Counted from the first letter of the stretch, positions 1-8,590 are shown. The stretch is 64,000 nucleotides of DNA from QFNR01 sp043842855 (GCA_043842855.1 JBBPJF010000001.1:372001-436000), one strand, 5' to 3'. Notes: generated from the sequence alone by a model not told the origin. Numbers and translations are program-made.

Positions 1-169
1 TTTTTAACACACGCAGATAAACGTTCTTCCCCCGAGCTTCCGAACGAAGTTTAGTTAGGCTAGAAACTTTGATACCTCTATATTCTGCAAGTACCAGGAT
101 CTGTGTATTGACAAGGTTAGTATTAATTTCTTTGACTGCTCTCTTTTTATCTTCAAGTTTGAAATGCAA
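1..169 (-). CDS. rplJ: 50S ribosomal protein L10, N-terminal part (runs off the left edge)
   Basis: The first 56 or so codons of L10 are visible; the rest lies beyond the window. The start is a TTG at 169-167, preceded by AGGAGG with a 5-nt spacer. Starting there, the protein begins MHFKLEDKKRAV, which lines up residue for residue with the usual L10 start (M-x-L-x-L-x-D-K). L10 anchors the L7/L12 stalk on the large ribosomal subunit. An in-frame GTG two codons upstream overlaps the ribosome binding site and is unlikely. It is the last visible gene of the secE-nusG-rplK-rplA-rplJ block and is preceded by a structured leader. Confidence 0.9.
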   Translation of the reverse strand, partial: MHFKLEDKKRAVKEINTNLVNTQILVLAEYRGIKVSSLTKLRSEARGKNVYLRVLK

Positions 170-239
170 GTTCACCTCCTGTTGTTAATTAAGACCTGAG
201 CAAAACCTTTGCTCTTCAACAACCAGCTCGGCAAATATC

Positions 240-348
240 AAAGGCTATTTTAGAAACCTATGGTAAACTACCGTCTGCGTGGGGTTTTATTTTTAAATCA
301 CTAGGATCCCTACGGTCTCCGACCATCTATAACAAAAAAGTTATAGAT
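240..348 (-). promoter_or_regulatory. Putative L10-type leader of rplJ mRNA
   Basis: The rplA-rplJ spacer, read on the minus strand, holds a 9-bp perfect hairpin with a T6 loop (348-325). It is followed by GGAGACCGTAGG (about 322-311) and CCCCACGCAGACGGT (about 284-270). These complementary G/C-rich elements with a CAGACGG core resemble the kink-turn region of known L10 leaders, where free L10 (with L7/L12) represses its own translation. The position, immediately upstream of rplJ, is the expected one. The call rests on motif and location only; no covariance search was possible. Confidence 0.5.
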
Positions 349-357
349 CCACCCAAT

Positions 358-395
358 ACTGGCTAACCTTCTAGAAACTCAAAAGGAAAGCCAGT
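358..395 (-). other. Stem-loop just after the rplA stop codon
   Basis: ACTGGCT at one end pairs with AGCCAGT at the other, and an inner CCTT/AAGG pairing lengthens the stem. No T-run follows on the minus strand, so it is not a typical intrinsic terminator. It could be an mRNA processing or partial-attenuation structure between rplA and rplJ. Confidence 0.4.
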
Positions 396-397
396 TA

Positions 398-1090
398 TTA
401 TTTAGTAACTGTGGCAGTATCTACTCCCACTCCTATACCCATGGTACTTGAAAGCGCAACTTTCTTAATGTACTGTCCTTTAGAAGTAGCTGGTTTCGCT
501 TTTATTAGAGCCTCCAAAACAGCCTCAAAGTTTTCCTTCAAAGCTAATTCTTCAAAAGAAGCTCGGCCTATCGTCGTATGAATAATCCCGTTCTTATCCG
601 CACGATACTGAACACCTACCTTTGCATTCCTAACAGCCTGTGCCACATCTACAGCTACTGTCCCTACTTTTGGATTAGGCATCAATCCACGAGGTCCTAA
701 AATGGTTCCAAGTTGGCCAACCACCCGCATTGCATCCGGGGAGGCAATCACTACATCAAAGTTAAGCTGCCCTGCTTTGACTTCCTGCGCTAGATCCTCC
801 AAACCGACTAGGTCAGCTCCCGCTTTCTGAGCTAACTCCACATTGGCCCCCTGAGTAAAAACCGCCACACGTGTCGTCCTCCCTGTCCCATTCGGTAGCA
901 CTACCGAGCCTCGTATTGCTTGATCAGATTTACGGGGATCTATCCCCAAGCTGACTGCCAAATCAACAGACTCATCAAACTTAGCAGTTGCAGTATTTTT
1001 TATCATTGCAATGGCTTCTTCCAGTGCATAGAGCTTATTGAGATCTAAATCCAGCTTGAGTGCTTTAAATCTCTTTGAATACTTAGCCAT
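398..1090 (-). CDS. rplA: 50S ribosomal protein L1
   Basis: The product is 230 residues, the normal length for L1, and begins MAKYSKRFKAL. The start at 1090 is preceded by GGAGGACGTCA, a strong ribosome binding site; an upstream in-frame extension is not L1-like. The typical motif GTVAVDVAQAV is present, as is the region GLMPNPKVGTV. L1 forms the mobile L1 stalk of the large subunit and in many bacteria represses the rplK-rplA mRNA. The start overlaps the end of rplK by 8 nt, so the two genes are probably translationally coupled. Confidence 0.96.
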   Translation of the reverse strand: MAKYSKRFKALKLDLDLNKLYALEEAIAMIKNTATAKFDESVDLAVSLGIDPRKSDQAIRGSVVLPNGTGRTTRVAVFTQGANVELAQKAGADLVGLEDLAQEVKAGQLNFDVVIASPDAMRVVGQLGTILGPRGLMPNPKVGTVAVDVAQAVRNAKVGVQYRADKNGIIHTTIGRASFEELALKENFEAVLEALIKAKPATSKGQYIKKVALSSTMGIGVGVDTATVTK

Positions 1091-1520
1091 TGACGTCCTC
1101 CACTTCGATCCCCATAGATCTTGCGCTACCCGCAATAATACGCACATTAGCCTCTAGATCCACCCCAGTTAGATCCGCCTCTTTGGTTTTAGCAATAGCC
1201 TCAAGTTGCTCTTTAGTCACCTTACCCACTTTCTTTGTATGTGGAGTAGGACTCCCCTTATCCAGGCCAGCTGCTTTTTTTAGCAATACAGTAGCAGGAG
1301 GAGTTTTCAGCACAAAAGTAAAGGATTTGTCTGCATAGGCAGTAATCACTACCGGAACCGGCATACCTGGTTCCAGCCCCTGCGTAGCAGCATTAAAAGC
1401 CTTACAAAATTCCATAATGTTAAGCCCCCTCTGCCCCAAGGCTGGCCCAACCGGTGGCGAAGGATTAGCCTTGCCAGCAGGTACTTGCAGCTTAATATAA
1501 GCTGTTATTTTTTTTGCCAC
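1083..1520 (-). CDS. rplK: 50S ribosomal protein L11
   Basis: The 145-residue product begins MAKKITAYIKLQVPAGKANP and contains the conserved PPVGPALGQRGLNIMEFCKAFN segment of L11, which binds the GTPase-associated region of 23S rRNA. The start codon is GTG at 1520, with AAGGAGAG 5 nt upstream. It overlaps rplA by 8 nt. The 216-nt spacer up to nusG contains no gene and would include the leader where L1 feedback normally acts; I could not identify a clear L1 site there. Confidence 0.96.
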   Translation of the reverse strand: MAKKITAYIKLQVPAGKANPSPPVGPALGQRGLNIMEFCKAFNAATQGLEPGMPVPVVITAYADKSFTFVLKTPPATVLLKKAAGLDKGSPTPHTKKVGKVTKEQLEAIAKTKEADLTGVDLEANVRIIAGSARSMGIEVEDVNG

Positions 1521-1736
1521 TATATCTCTCCTTACATGGGTGGTAGCGTGTTATTAAACACTCCCCAATTTGTTCTTTTGTCGAATGATGCTAAGTGCTT
1601 TCAGAAAATTGAGCCGGCCATTTTACTTTACTTTTGTTGAAAAAGCAAATCGTCCGCCCTGGGACGCTGAGAAAATTCTTTTAGCAACGCTAACATCACC
1701 ATACAAAACCTGTAAATGATCCCAACATTCGCCCCT

Positions 1737-2270
1737 TCAAACCTTCTCTACTTGGGTAAAATCCAACTCCACCGGTGTTTCTCGCCCAAAGATTTGAACT
1801 GAAACCTTTAATTTATTTCTTTCATAATTAGCTTCTTCTACCATTCCGTTGAAATCGGCAAAAGGACCTTTCGTAACCCTAACATGTTCTCCCACTTCGA
1901 ACTCCACCTTAGGCTTGGGTTTCTCAACCCCTGATTGAACCTGATTGAGGATACGATCAACCTCTCTTTGACTGATAGGGACTGGTTTATGCGCAGTACC
2001 ACCAATAAAACCATTAATTTTTGGCGTACTTTTAACTAAATGCCATGTCTCATCGGACATTTCCATCTGAATAAGTATGTACCCTGGAAAGAATTTTCTT
2101 TCTGTAATTTTTTTCTTACCATCTTTAATATCTACTACTTCCTCCGTAGGAATAAGAATTTCACCAAACTTATCCTCCAAATTATTCCTAACTACGTGTT
2201 CCTTTAGGTGCTTGACTACTTTCTTTTCAAATCCAGAATAAGCATGAACCACATACCACTGCTTAGCCAT
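1737..2270 (-). CDS. nusG: Transcription termination/antitermination protein NusG
   Basis: The 177-residue product starts MAKQWYVVHAYSGFEKKV, the NGN-domain signature. It ends with a KOW domain (HVRVTKGPFADFNGMVEE…). NusG binds RNA polymerase and links it to Rho or to ribosomal S10. The gene abuts secE: the nusG ATG directly follows the secE stop with no spacer, the usual secE-nusG arrangement. Length and both domains are complete. Confidence 0.97.
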   Translation of the reverse strand: MAKQWYVVHAYSGFEKKVVKHLKEHVVRNNLEDKFGEILIPTEEVVDIKDGKKKITERKFFPGYILIQMEMSDETWHLVKSTPKINGFIGGTAHKPVPISQREVDRILNQVQSGVEKPKPKVEFEVGEHVRVTKGPFADFNGMVEEANYERNKLKVSVQIFGRETPVELDFTQVEKV

Positions 2271-2801
2271 TTAACTACCCCGCTTAAGTATAATGTCGTA
2301 TAAAACCCACTGAATAAAAGAATCAGCAAGCCACATAGAGAGCGCTAAAATTGCAACAAAAGCCAATACTACCAGCGTCATACGACCAGCAGTTTTCCGC
2401 TCTGGCCAAACCACCTTTTTTAATTCAACTGTTGCGTCCCTCACGTAAGTAACCAAGTTAAAGCCAAATGAACACCAATAAAATACTGTAACTAGGAATA
2501 GCACTATGCCAAGTAATGGAGAAGCATAGGCCAGAACCATACTACCTGAAGAATATAAAAAATTGGGCGATCTAAAAAAATAAAATCCAGCTATACTTAA
2601 TATTAACAACAAAGTAGACAGAGATAATTTTAGCTTATCACCAGTGCTCACTTGACGCTCTTTAGAAGCGCCCAAACCCAACTTGGCTCCCCGTTGAGCT
2701 TTTAGCCTGGACCTACCGTTCTTCGATAAGGGACGTTCACTCGTTACTCTAGCATCAATGGAGGGAACTTTTTTTGTCCTAACACTCTTCTTCTGCTTCA
2801 T
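2271..2801 (-). CDS. secE: Preprotein translocase subunit SecE with extended basic N-terminus
   Basis: The C-terminal two thirds matches SecE. There are three membrane segments (about residues 58-75, 88-108 and 140-168). The conserved amphipathic region (about 118-138) contains ATVELKKVVWPERKTA, ahead of the last helix. SecE braces SecY in the translocation channel. The product is 176 residues, against roughly 125 for a typical three-helix SecE. The extra length is a Lys/Arg-rich cytoplasmic N-terminus of about 55 residues. The next in-frame methionine lies inside the membrane region, so the long form is favoured. The stop abuts nusG. Confidence 0.92.
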   Translation of the reverse strand: MKQKKSVRTKKVPSIDARVTSERPLSKNGRSRLKAQRGAKLGLGASKERQVSTGDKLKLSLSTLLLILSIAGFYFFRSPNFLYSSGSMVLAYASPLLGIVLFLVTVFYWCSFGFNLVTYVRDATVELKKVVWPERKTAGRMTLVVLAFVAILALSMWLADSFIQWVLYDIILKRGS

Positions 2802-2890
2802 TGCCTAATCCACTTCAATTCAAAACCACAAGGATGACCAGTCTCTAAGTTTATTACGGCTACCGTTCATCTCTCCCAAGAAATTATATA

Positions 2891-2920
2891 AAAAAACTAA
2901 TCGGCCCCAGCCGATTAGTC
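2891..2920 (-). terminator. Intrinsic terminator after tRNA-Trp
   Basis: On the minus strand a 10-bp perfect stem (ACTAATCGGC / GCCGATTAGT) with a TGGG loop is followed by a run of seven T. It lies 6 nt downstream of the tRNA-Trp 3' end and separates the tRNA/tuf unit from secE-nusG. Confidence 0.88.
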
Positions 2921-2926
2921 TATTTC

Positions 2927-3002
2927 TGGCAGGCCAGGAGGGTTTCGAACCCCCAACCCTCGGTTTTGGAGACCGATACTCTACCAATTGAGCTACTGAC
3001 CT
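2927..3002 (-). tRNA. tRNA-Trp (anticodon CCA)
   Basis: The 76-nt gene has a 7-bp acceptor stem with one G-U pair, a TTCGAAA T-loop, the anticodon loop CTCCAAA and an encoded 3' CCA. It sits between tuf and secE, the usual place for tRNA-Trp in proteobacteria. Confidence 0.97.
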
Positions 3003-3009
3003 AGCGAAT

Positions 3010-4200
3010 TCACGCGATGATTTTAGAGACGACACCGGCACCCACTGTGCGGCCCCCTTCTCTAATCGCAAACCTTAAGCCCTCTTCCATCGCAATTGGG
3101 GCTATCAACTCTACTGTCAAGGTTACATTCTCTCCTGGCATTACCATCTCTGTGCCCGCTTCTAATGAAACAGAACCCGTTACATCAGTCGTCCTAAAGT
3201 AAAATTGCGGCCTATAGTTACTGAAAAATGGCGTATGTCTACCACCTTCCTCTTTACTAAGTACATAAACCTCTGCTGAAAATTTCGTATGGGGAGTAAT
3301 AGAACCTGGTTTCGCTAAAACTTGACCGCGCTCAACCTCCTCACGCTTCGTGCCTCTCAACAGCACCCCTACATTATCTCCCGCCTGTCCTTGATCCAAC
3401 AGCTTACGGAACATCTCTACTCCCGTTACCGTCGTCTTCTGCGTCGGCTTTAAACCCACTATCTCTACTTCATCACCTACATTAACTATCCCACGCTCCA
3501 CACGTCCAGTAACTACCGTGCCTCGCCCTGAAATCGAAAAAATATCCTCGATCGGAAGTAAAAACGTCTTGTCTACTGCCCTTTGGGGAGTCGGTATATA
3601 ACTATCTAGGGCTTCCGCTAAAGCCAATATCGAAGGCTCTCCTATCTCTGATGTATCCCCCTCCAACGCCTTTAACGCCGAACCCTTGATAATCGGTGTG
3701 TCATCTCCAGGAAACTCATAGCTCGATAGCATATCCCTAACTTCCATCTCCACCAGCTCCAGCAACTCCTCATCATCTACCTGATCACACTTGTTTAGAT
3801 AAACTAGAATATAAGGAACCCCTACTTGTCTACCCAATAAAATATGCTCCCGCGTCTGTGGCATCGGACCATCTGCCGCAGATACAACCAAAATCGCCCC
3901 ATCCATCTGCGCCGCACCAGTTATCATGTTCTTCACATAATCCGCGTGTCCCGGGCAATCTACGTGGGCATAATGTCTATGCTCCGTCTCATACTCAACG
4001 TGTGCCGTATTGATCGTAATCCCTCTGGCCTTCTCCTCCGGAGCATTATCTATCTGGTCATAAGCCTTCGCTAACCCACCATACTTCTTCGATAATATCG
4101 TCGTCAACGCCGCCGTTAAAGTCGTCTTACCATGGTCAACGTGACCTATAGTCCCTACATTGACGTGCGGTTTCTTCCTCTCAAACTTCTCTTTAGCCAT
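3010..4200 (-). CDS. tuf: Elongation factor Tu
   Basis: The 396-residue product starts MAKEKFERKKPHVNVGTIGH. GTPase motifs are intact: G1 GHVDHGKT, the GITINTAHVEYE switch I region, DCPGH and NKCD. Domains 2 and 3 are complete. EF-Tu delivers aminoacyl-tRNA to the ribosome. The start at 4200 is chosen because it gives the conserved MAKEKFER; an upstream in-frame ATG adds seven unrelated residues. Segments such as DALDSYIPTPQRAVD and TGVEMFRKLLDQGQAGDN look betaproteobacterial. The flanking tRNAs show the tufB-type context. Confidence 0.98.
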   Translation of the reverse strand: MAKEKFERKKPHVNVGTIGHVDHGKTTLTAALTTILSKKYGGLAKAYDQIDNAPEEKARGITINTAHVEYETEHRHYAHVDCPGHADYVKNMITGAAQMDGAILVVSAADGPMPQTREHILLGRQVGVPYILVYLNKCDQVDDEELLELVEMEVRDMLSSYEFPGDDTPIIKGSALKALEGDTSEIGEPSILALAEALDSYIPTPQRAVDKTFLLPIEDIFSISGRGTVVTGRVERGIVNVGDEVEIVGLKPTQKTTVTGVEMFRKLLDQGQAGDNVGVLLRGTKREEVERGQVLAKPGSITPHTKFSAEVYVLSKEEGGRHTPFFSNYRPQFYFRTTDVTGSVSLEAGTEMVMPGENVTLTVELIAPIAMEEGLRFAIREGGRTVGAGVVSKIIA

Positions 4201-4272
4201 GGCAACTATTCCTCTAAGCAAAAACGAATTCTAACTGACAAATAATGGTCTTAGGTATCAAGCCACAATTTC

Positions 4273-4347
<75 letters not shown>

Positions 4348-4353
4348 AAAAAC

Positions 4354-4427
4354 TGGAGCGGGTGAAGGGAATCGAACCCTCACCGTAAGCTTGGAAGGCT
4401 TCTGCTCTACCATTGAGCTACACCCGC
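4354..4427 (-). tRNA. tRNA-Gly (anticodon TCC)
   Basis: The 74-nt gene includes an encoded CCA. The acceptor GCGGGTG pairs with CACCCGC, the anticodon loop is CTTCCAA and the T-loop TTCGATT. It is 6 nt upstream of tRNA-Thr and clearly co-transcribed. Confidence 0.96.
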
Positions 4428-4455
4428 TTAATATCTACCCTAACCAGTAGGATTT

Positions 4456-4539
4456 TGGTGGAGGGAGAAGGATTCGAACCTTCGAAGCTCTCACAGCAGA
4501 TTTACAGTCTGCCCCCTTTGACCGCTCGGGAATCCCTCC
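4456..4539 (-). tRNA. tRNA-Tyr (anticodon GTA)
   Basis: The 84-nt class II tRNA has a long variable arm, anticodon loop CTGTAAA, acceptor GGAGGGA/TCCCTCC and an encoded CCA. It is the first gene of the tRNA-Tyr/Gly/Thr-tuf-tRNA-Trp unit. Confidence 0.96.
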
Positions 4540-4554
4540 AGTTAAGAGCCCAAG

Positions 4555-4584
4555 ATACTACCCTAACTCCGATAAAGGAGTCAA
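4555..4584 (-). promoter_or_regulatory. Sigma-70-type promoter of the tRNA-tuf unit
   Basis: On the minus strand TTGACT (4584-4579) and TAGTAT (4560-4555) are separated by 18 nt. This would start transcription about 10 nt before tRNA-Tyr. Judged by consensus match and position only. Confidence 0.55.
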
Positions 4585-4627
4585 GCTCTTTTTAAACGCT
4601 CGACCCCTTTAGATAAAGACTGCTCAG

Positions 4628-4897
4628 CTAAACCTGTTTCTTAGAACACCGGTTACCTGTTAGCTGCGTGTATTTATCCCACAGCTGCTCTTCAGTCTCA
4701 GGGTTTCCTGTATCTATCAAAATGCAGTCTACCGGACATACCTGCTGGCACTGAGGCTCATTATAGTGGCCTACACACTGGGTACACAAATCTGGATTAA
4801 TCTCATAGATTTCTTGCCCCTGAGAAATAGCTTCGTTAGGACACTCTGGTTCACACACATCACAATTAATACAATCTTCTGTTATATACAATGACAT
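4628..4897 (-). CDS. YfhL-type 2[4Fe-4S] ferredoxin
   Basis: The 89-residue product begins MSLYITEDCINCDVC. It has two cluster motifs: a first CxxCxxCxxxCP, and a second CxxC followed by eight residues, then CxxxCP. The eight-residue loop and the C-terminal extension of about 25 residues are typical of the Allochromatium-type ferredoxins, low-potential soluble electron carriers. An in-frame upstream extension of 16 residues is not ferredoxin-like, so the start is set at 4897. In many beta- and gammaproteobacteria this gene sits beside coaD, which is not present here. Confidence 0.92.
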   Translation of the reverse strand: MSLYITEDCINCDVCEPECPNEAISQGQEIYEINPDLCTQCVGHYNEPQCQQVCPVDCILIDTGNPETEEQLWDKYTQLTGNRCSKKQV

Positions 4898-5114
4898 AAT
4901 TTTCCACCTTGCCCATTTAATCTGCAAAAACGGGACTCTTTCCATTATAGTTCTTCTACAAATGGAGTGCTACCTGGTACAATGCTTGACGTATGCGTAC
5001 TAATAACGCGGGAAGTGGCTTTCAAACTAACTTCTAACGTGTGGATCCGTGAATAGTAGACGCACTCATTGGCTATTATTTTTCCCCGCTATACAGTAAG
5101 CGGCGATTTGTGCG

Positions 5115-5726
5115 ATGTTTAGACTGATAAAGACTCTATTCTATTCCTTATTTTTGAGTTACTCGATGCTTTTTACCTGGGTTGTCCTGGATCAATATAA
5201 GCACCGCCCCCTTAAATCTGCAGATGCTGCTATCATCCTAGGAGCTGCTGCATGGGGAAAATATCCATCCCCAGTGTTAAAAAACAGAATCAAGCACGCC
5301 GTAGAACTTTACAAAAAAGGCCTCGTTAGAGCTCTGGTCTTTACAGGTGGAACCCCAAAACAGGGCTTCGCGTCCGAGGCGGAAGTAGCTAGTCGATGGG
5401 CCCACAGGCAACACATACCACTCTCCAATATACTGCAAGAAAATAGCAGTCGGAATACCTATGAAAATCTTCTTAATACTAAAAAAATAACGCAGAGCAG
5501 GAACTTAAGCAGTTTTATCCTAGTGAGTGATGCTTATCATCTGCCACGCGCTAAAGTCATTAGTTGGTTATTAGGGATGCAAGTACAAACTTCAGCAGCT
5601 ACTCCTGCAGAAAATCCCTTCAAAGATCGCAAACACTTCTACTTGTTCTTACAGGAAACGGCTTCTACTTACCATGCCGTTTTATACCATTTCTTCAATC
5701 TGGCTAGAGCTTATTTTTCATCTTAA
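5115..5726 (+). CDS. DUF218 (SanA/YdcF-like) membrane-anchored protein
   Basis: The 203-residue product has one N-terminal membrane segment (about residues 8-27), then a DUF218 domain. Recognisable elements are DAAIILGAAAW (about 37-47), a central LVFTGGTP (about 76-83), ENSSRNTYENL, and ILVSDAYHLPRAK near the C-terminus. SanA of enteric bacteria affects envelope permeability to vancomycin; the biochemical role of the family is not settled. The stop codon directly abuts the stop of the convergent efflux gene, leaving no spacer for a shared terminator. Confidence 0.82.
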   Translation: MFRLIKTLFYSLFLSYSMLFTWVVLDQYKHRPLKSADAAIILGAAAWGKYPSPVLKNRIKHAVELYKKGLVRALVFTGGTPKQGFASEAEVASRWAHRQHIPLSNILQENSSRNTYENLLNTKKITQSRNLSSFILVSDAYHLPRAKVISWLLGMQVQTSAATPAENPFKDRKHFYLFLQETASTYHAVLYHFFNLARAYFSS

Positions 5727-7223
5727 TTAAACTCGTTTAGAAAGCCAGATGACCCCTGTCAAACAAACAAATATAATAGCTGATACATAAAATATTTCAT
5801 TACTCGCAGCTATGTAAGCTTGCTGGGTAATTAACCGTTCCGCTAATGCATAAGCTGCATGTTTTGGCAGGCCTAAGTGAGTAGTCTGGTGAAGCCAATC
5901 TATAGTATTGGAACGGTCTAGAGTGAAATACTCTGTCAGTCTCTGATGATAAAAAGCCTCTCTCCGCTCCCATAAATTGATGGTTAAAGAAGCTCCTACC
6001 GCGCCAGAAAGAGTACGCAAAAAGCTAGATAGACTTGAAGCTTGAGCAATCATATCAGGCTTTAATTGAGAAAATACTATTGTAGTCAGAGGCATAAAGA
6101 ACAGCGCCACACCTATGCCCTGCACAAGTTGAGGCCAAAATACGGATTGAAAGGTTACTTGTGCATTAAATAAACTTCTCCAATAGAAAGTTAAAGCAAA
6201 AATTAGAAAACTAATCGTAATTAAGATTCTCATGTCTAATTTTGATGCAAATTTACCCACAATGGGAGCCAGTAGAATGGGAAAGAAGGCAATAGGAGCC
6301 ACAGCCAGGCCTGCTGTAATTGACGTATAGCCTAATTGTGTTTGAAGCAATTGTGGTAGTAAAACACTATTGCCTAGGTAAATAATGAATGCAAGGCAGG
6401 ATATCAATGTACCAATACTAAAATTACTATATCGAAATAAAGAAAGCTCAACTACTGGGTGAGGTTCATCCTTTTCCCATAAAAGAAAATAAATTAAAGC
6501 TAAAAAACTAATGGCAGCCAATACTAAGATCTCCATTGACTCAAACCAGCCTAGATCCCTCCCCCTGTCTAACATTAATTGGAAACTAGCTACCCCTACG
6601 ACCATAAGCCCAATTCCCATCCAGTCTACAGGTCCCTTATCGGTTATATTTTCTCTATTTTTCAAATAGTGCCAGCAAATTGCTAAGGCCACTATACCTA
6701 CTGGAAGATTGAGAAAAAAAATCCATCCCCAAGCATAGTTCTCACTAATGTAGCCCCCTAATATTGGCCCTAAAATGGGCGCTGTTACTATGACCATGGC
6801 CCATAAAGCTAAGGCAAGACCGTGCTTAGCTGGTGGATAACAAGTCAACAATAAACTTTGTGATAAAGGGATCATGGGGCCGGAGACTAGTCCCTGGAAA
6901 GCTCTAAAGAAAACCAATAGTCCCAAACTACTGGCCAAACCACATAGCCAAGAAGCAAGTACGAAAAGGAAAGTAGAAATCAAAAATAGTCTCACTTCTC
7001 CAATTCTTTTTGCTAAAAAACCCGTAAGAGGAATGGATATAGCGTTTGCTACCCCAAAGGAAGTAATTACCCAAACCCCTTGGGAGATACTTACACCTAA
7101 ATTACCGGAAATAGTCGGTAGAGCAACGTTGGCGATCGTCGAATCCAAAACTTGCATAAAAACTACTAATGAAAGACCGACAGTAAGCCAAAAAAGCTCT
7201 CTTCCCTCTAAACATTGATTCAT
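5727..7223 (-). CDS. emrB: EmrB-type MFS multidrug efflux permease (DHA2, 14 TM)
   Basis: The 498-residue product is a major facilitator of the drug:H+ antiporter-2 family. It opens with a helix containing FMQVLDSTIANVALPTI, the DHA2 motif. It also has RAFQGLVSGPMIPLSQ and the loop WGWIFFLNLPVG, typical of EmrB/QacA. About 14 hydrophobic segments span the length. It lies 12 nt after emrA on the same strand, so the pair should form an inner-membrane pump needing a TolC-like channel encoded elsewhere. No EmrR-like regulator lies next to it. Confidence 0.9.
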   Translation of the reverse strand: MNQCLEGRELFWLTVGLSLVVFMQVLDSTIANVALPTISGNLGVSISQGVWVITSFGVANAISIPLTGFLAKRIGEVRLFLISTFLFVLASWLCGLASSLGLLVFFRAFQGLVSGPMIPLSQSLLLTCYPPAKHGLALALWAMVIVTAPILGPILGGYISENYAWGWIFFLNLPVGIVALAICWHYLKNRENITDKGPVDWMGIGLMVVGVASFQLMLDRGRDLGWFESMEILVLAAISFLALIYFLLWEKDEPHPVVELSLFRYSNFSIGTLISCLAFIIYLGNSVLLPQLLQTQLGYTSITAGLAVAPIAFFPILLAPIVGKFASKLDMRILITISFLIFALTFYWRSLFNAQVTFQSVFWPQLVQGIGVALFFMPLTTIVFSQLKPDMIAQASSLSSFLRTLSGAVGASLTINLWERREAFYHQRLTEYFTLDRSNTIDWLHQTTHLGLPKHAAYALAERLITQQAYIAASNEIFYVSAIIFVCLTGVIWLSKRV

Positions 7224-7235
7224 ACAAAGATCTGT

Positions 7236-8435
7236 CTACCTCATGGAGAGAATATCTCGAATAATTTTTTCAACAGGTTGATAGTCTACCGGCAGCAATT
7301 CCTGTTGTGCCTGTATAACTGTAGCCGTTGGCTCTCTCTCCAAGTGTCTGGAACCATCTTTAATCGAAATTTTTACTTTCATTGATAAACCGATAGATAA
7401 TGGATGCTGCTTTAATTCATTCTGATCAAGTGTGATGCGAACAGGAACTCTTTGAGCTATTTTTATCCAATTACCACTTGCATTCTGGGCAGGTAGGAGC
7501 GCAAAAGCACTTCCTGTGCCAGCTGAAACTCCAGACACTCTTCCATGGTATATGACTCTTGAACCATATAAGTCCGAAGTTATTTCCGCTGACTGGCCGA
7601 TCCTTAAATTCCTAAGTTGACTTTCCTTAAAATTAGCATCTACCCACAGGCCCTGATCGGAAATCACCGATAACATGCTCTGTCCTGTTACAACTTTCTG
7701 GCCAATTTGGATGCTTTTTCTAGCAATCTTTCCAGAAATGGGTGCTCTCACTTCAGTTCTCTGCAAATTTAACCAGGCTTCTTTGACCTCCGAGATAGCT
7801 TCCTGAATATTCGGCTGGCTACTTATTTCAGCTCCTTGACTGACACTAGTCAAAGCATTTTCGTAAGCCTGTTTTGCAATGGCTAGATCGGCCTGCGCCT
7901 GTGTAGCCTGCAGACTGAGATGGGCCAATTCTTCTTTAGAAACAGCACCTGCCTTCACTAAACCCGCTCTTCTGGCATAATCTTGTTTAACCTTAAGCAA
8001 AGTGGCCGATTTAAGATTAACAAGTAATTTAGCTTGTTCCACAGATCGATTAAGCTTCTTAAATTGATTTACTTCTCGCTTTAGATGGCTGATTGCTTTA
8101 TCGTAAAGCAGCTGGTAATCCTCTTTGGCAAAAGCAACCAACAGCTCTCCCCTCTGAACTTTCTGAGTATCTTCTACCATTAACTTACTTACTGTACCAG
8201 TCAGCTGAGCATTAACCTGAACACCCATTCCACTCACATAGGCATCTTCTGTTGTTACTTCGTAGCGCCAGCGTGATAAATACAGTATTAGGAATATTAT
8301 TATTGCTAGGCCTAATACAAAAGTTGCGACAAACATACTTTTAAGTCGCTTACTTTTGCCAAGCTTACTCGACTTAGACCGGTCAGTTACGTTCTCAGAA
8401 ACAGAAAATTTTCTCTCTTCGTTTTCTTTATCCAT
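7236..8435 (-). CDS. emrA: EmrA-type membrane fusion protein
   Basis: The 399-residue product has a short charged cytoplasmic N-terminus, a single anchor helix (about residues 34-54), then the HlyD/EmrA layout. That comprises an N-terminal beta-barrel/lipoyl half (EDAYVSGMGVQVNAQLTGTV), a long alpha-helical hairpin (about 105-215) and a second lipoyl half (VRAPISGKIARKSIQIGQ). It would bridge EmrB to an outer-membrane channel. The minus-strand upstream region contains TTGAGT, 16 nt, TAGTAT, with a small ATTAG/CTAAT dyad at 8473-8483 within it, a possible promoter with operator. Confidence 0.88.
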   Translation of the reverse strand: MDKENEERKFSVSENVTDRSKSSKLGKSKRLKSMFVATFVLGLAIIIFLILYLSRWRYEVTTEDAYVSGMGVQVNAQLTGTVSKLMVEDTQKVQRGELLVAFAKEDYQLLYDKAISHLKREVNQFKKLNRSVEQAKLLVNLKSATLLKVKQDYARRAGLVKAGAVSKEELAHLSLQATQAQADLAIAKQAYENALTSVSQGAEISSQPNIQEAISEVKEAWLNLQRTEVRAPISGKIARKSIQIGQKVVTGQSMLSVISDQGLWVDANFKESQLRNLRIGQSAEITSDLYGSRVIYHGRVSGVSAGTGSAFALLPAQNASGNWIKIAQRVPVRITLDQNELKQHPLSIGLSMKVKISIKDGSRHLEREPTATVIQAQQELLPVDYQPVEKIIRDILSMR

Positions 8436-8555
8436 TTTACTTCAGCTAGTCTTCTCTTTTACGATACTAAATATTAGTCTAATAAACTCAAAATTACCGG
8501 ATTACTGAGATAAACCACTATAAAACCACCTTTCCTTAGATAGACTCTAATGGAC

Positions 8556-8590
8556 TTGAAGGTGCCTGGTGGATTGTGCTAAGATCCACC
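8556..8590 (+). promoter_or_regulatory. Candidate rsmA promoter overlapped by a dyad
   Basis: TTGAAG (8556-8561) and TAAGAT (8580-8585) are 18 nt apart, with TGC just before the -10 (extended -10). A 7-bp perfect inverted repeat, GGTGGAT (8568-8574) and ATCCACC (8584-8590), overlaps the -10. It could be an operator or a 5' hairpin. No factor can be assigned. Confidence 0.35.

Noticed and set aside
398..1147. Longer L1 with a 19-residue N-terminal extension
   Set aside because: The extension is the rplK 3' end in another frame; the internal ATG at 1090 has a strong ribosome binding site and gives the conserved start.
2820..3071. An 83-codon minus-strand frame over tRNA-Trp
   Set aside because: It spans the tRNA and its terminator; the tRNA folds correctly with anticodon CCA.
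4413..4595. A 60-codon plus-strand frame over tRNA-Tyr
   Set aside because: It is the familiar antisense translation of tRNA sequence (VEGEGFEPS), not a gene.
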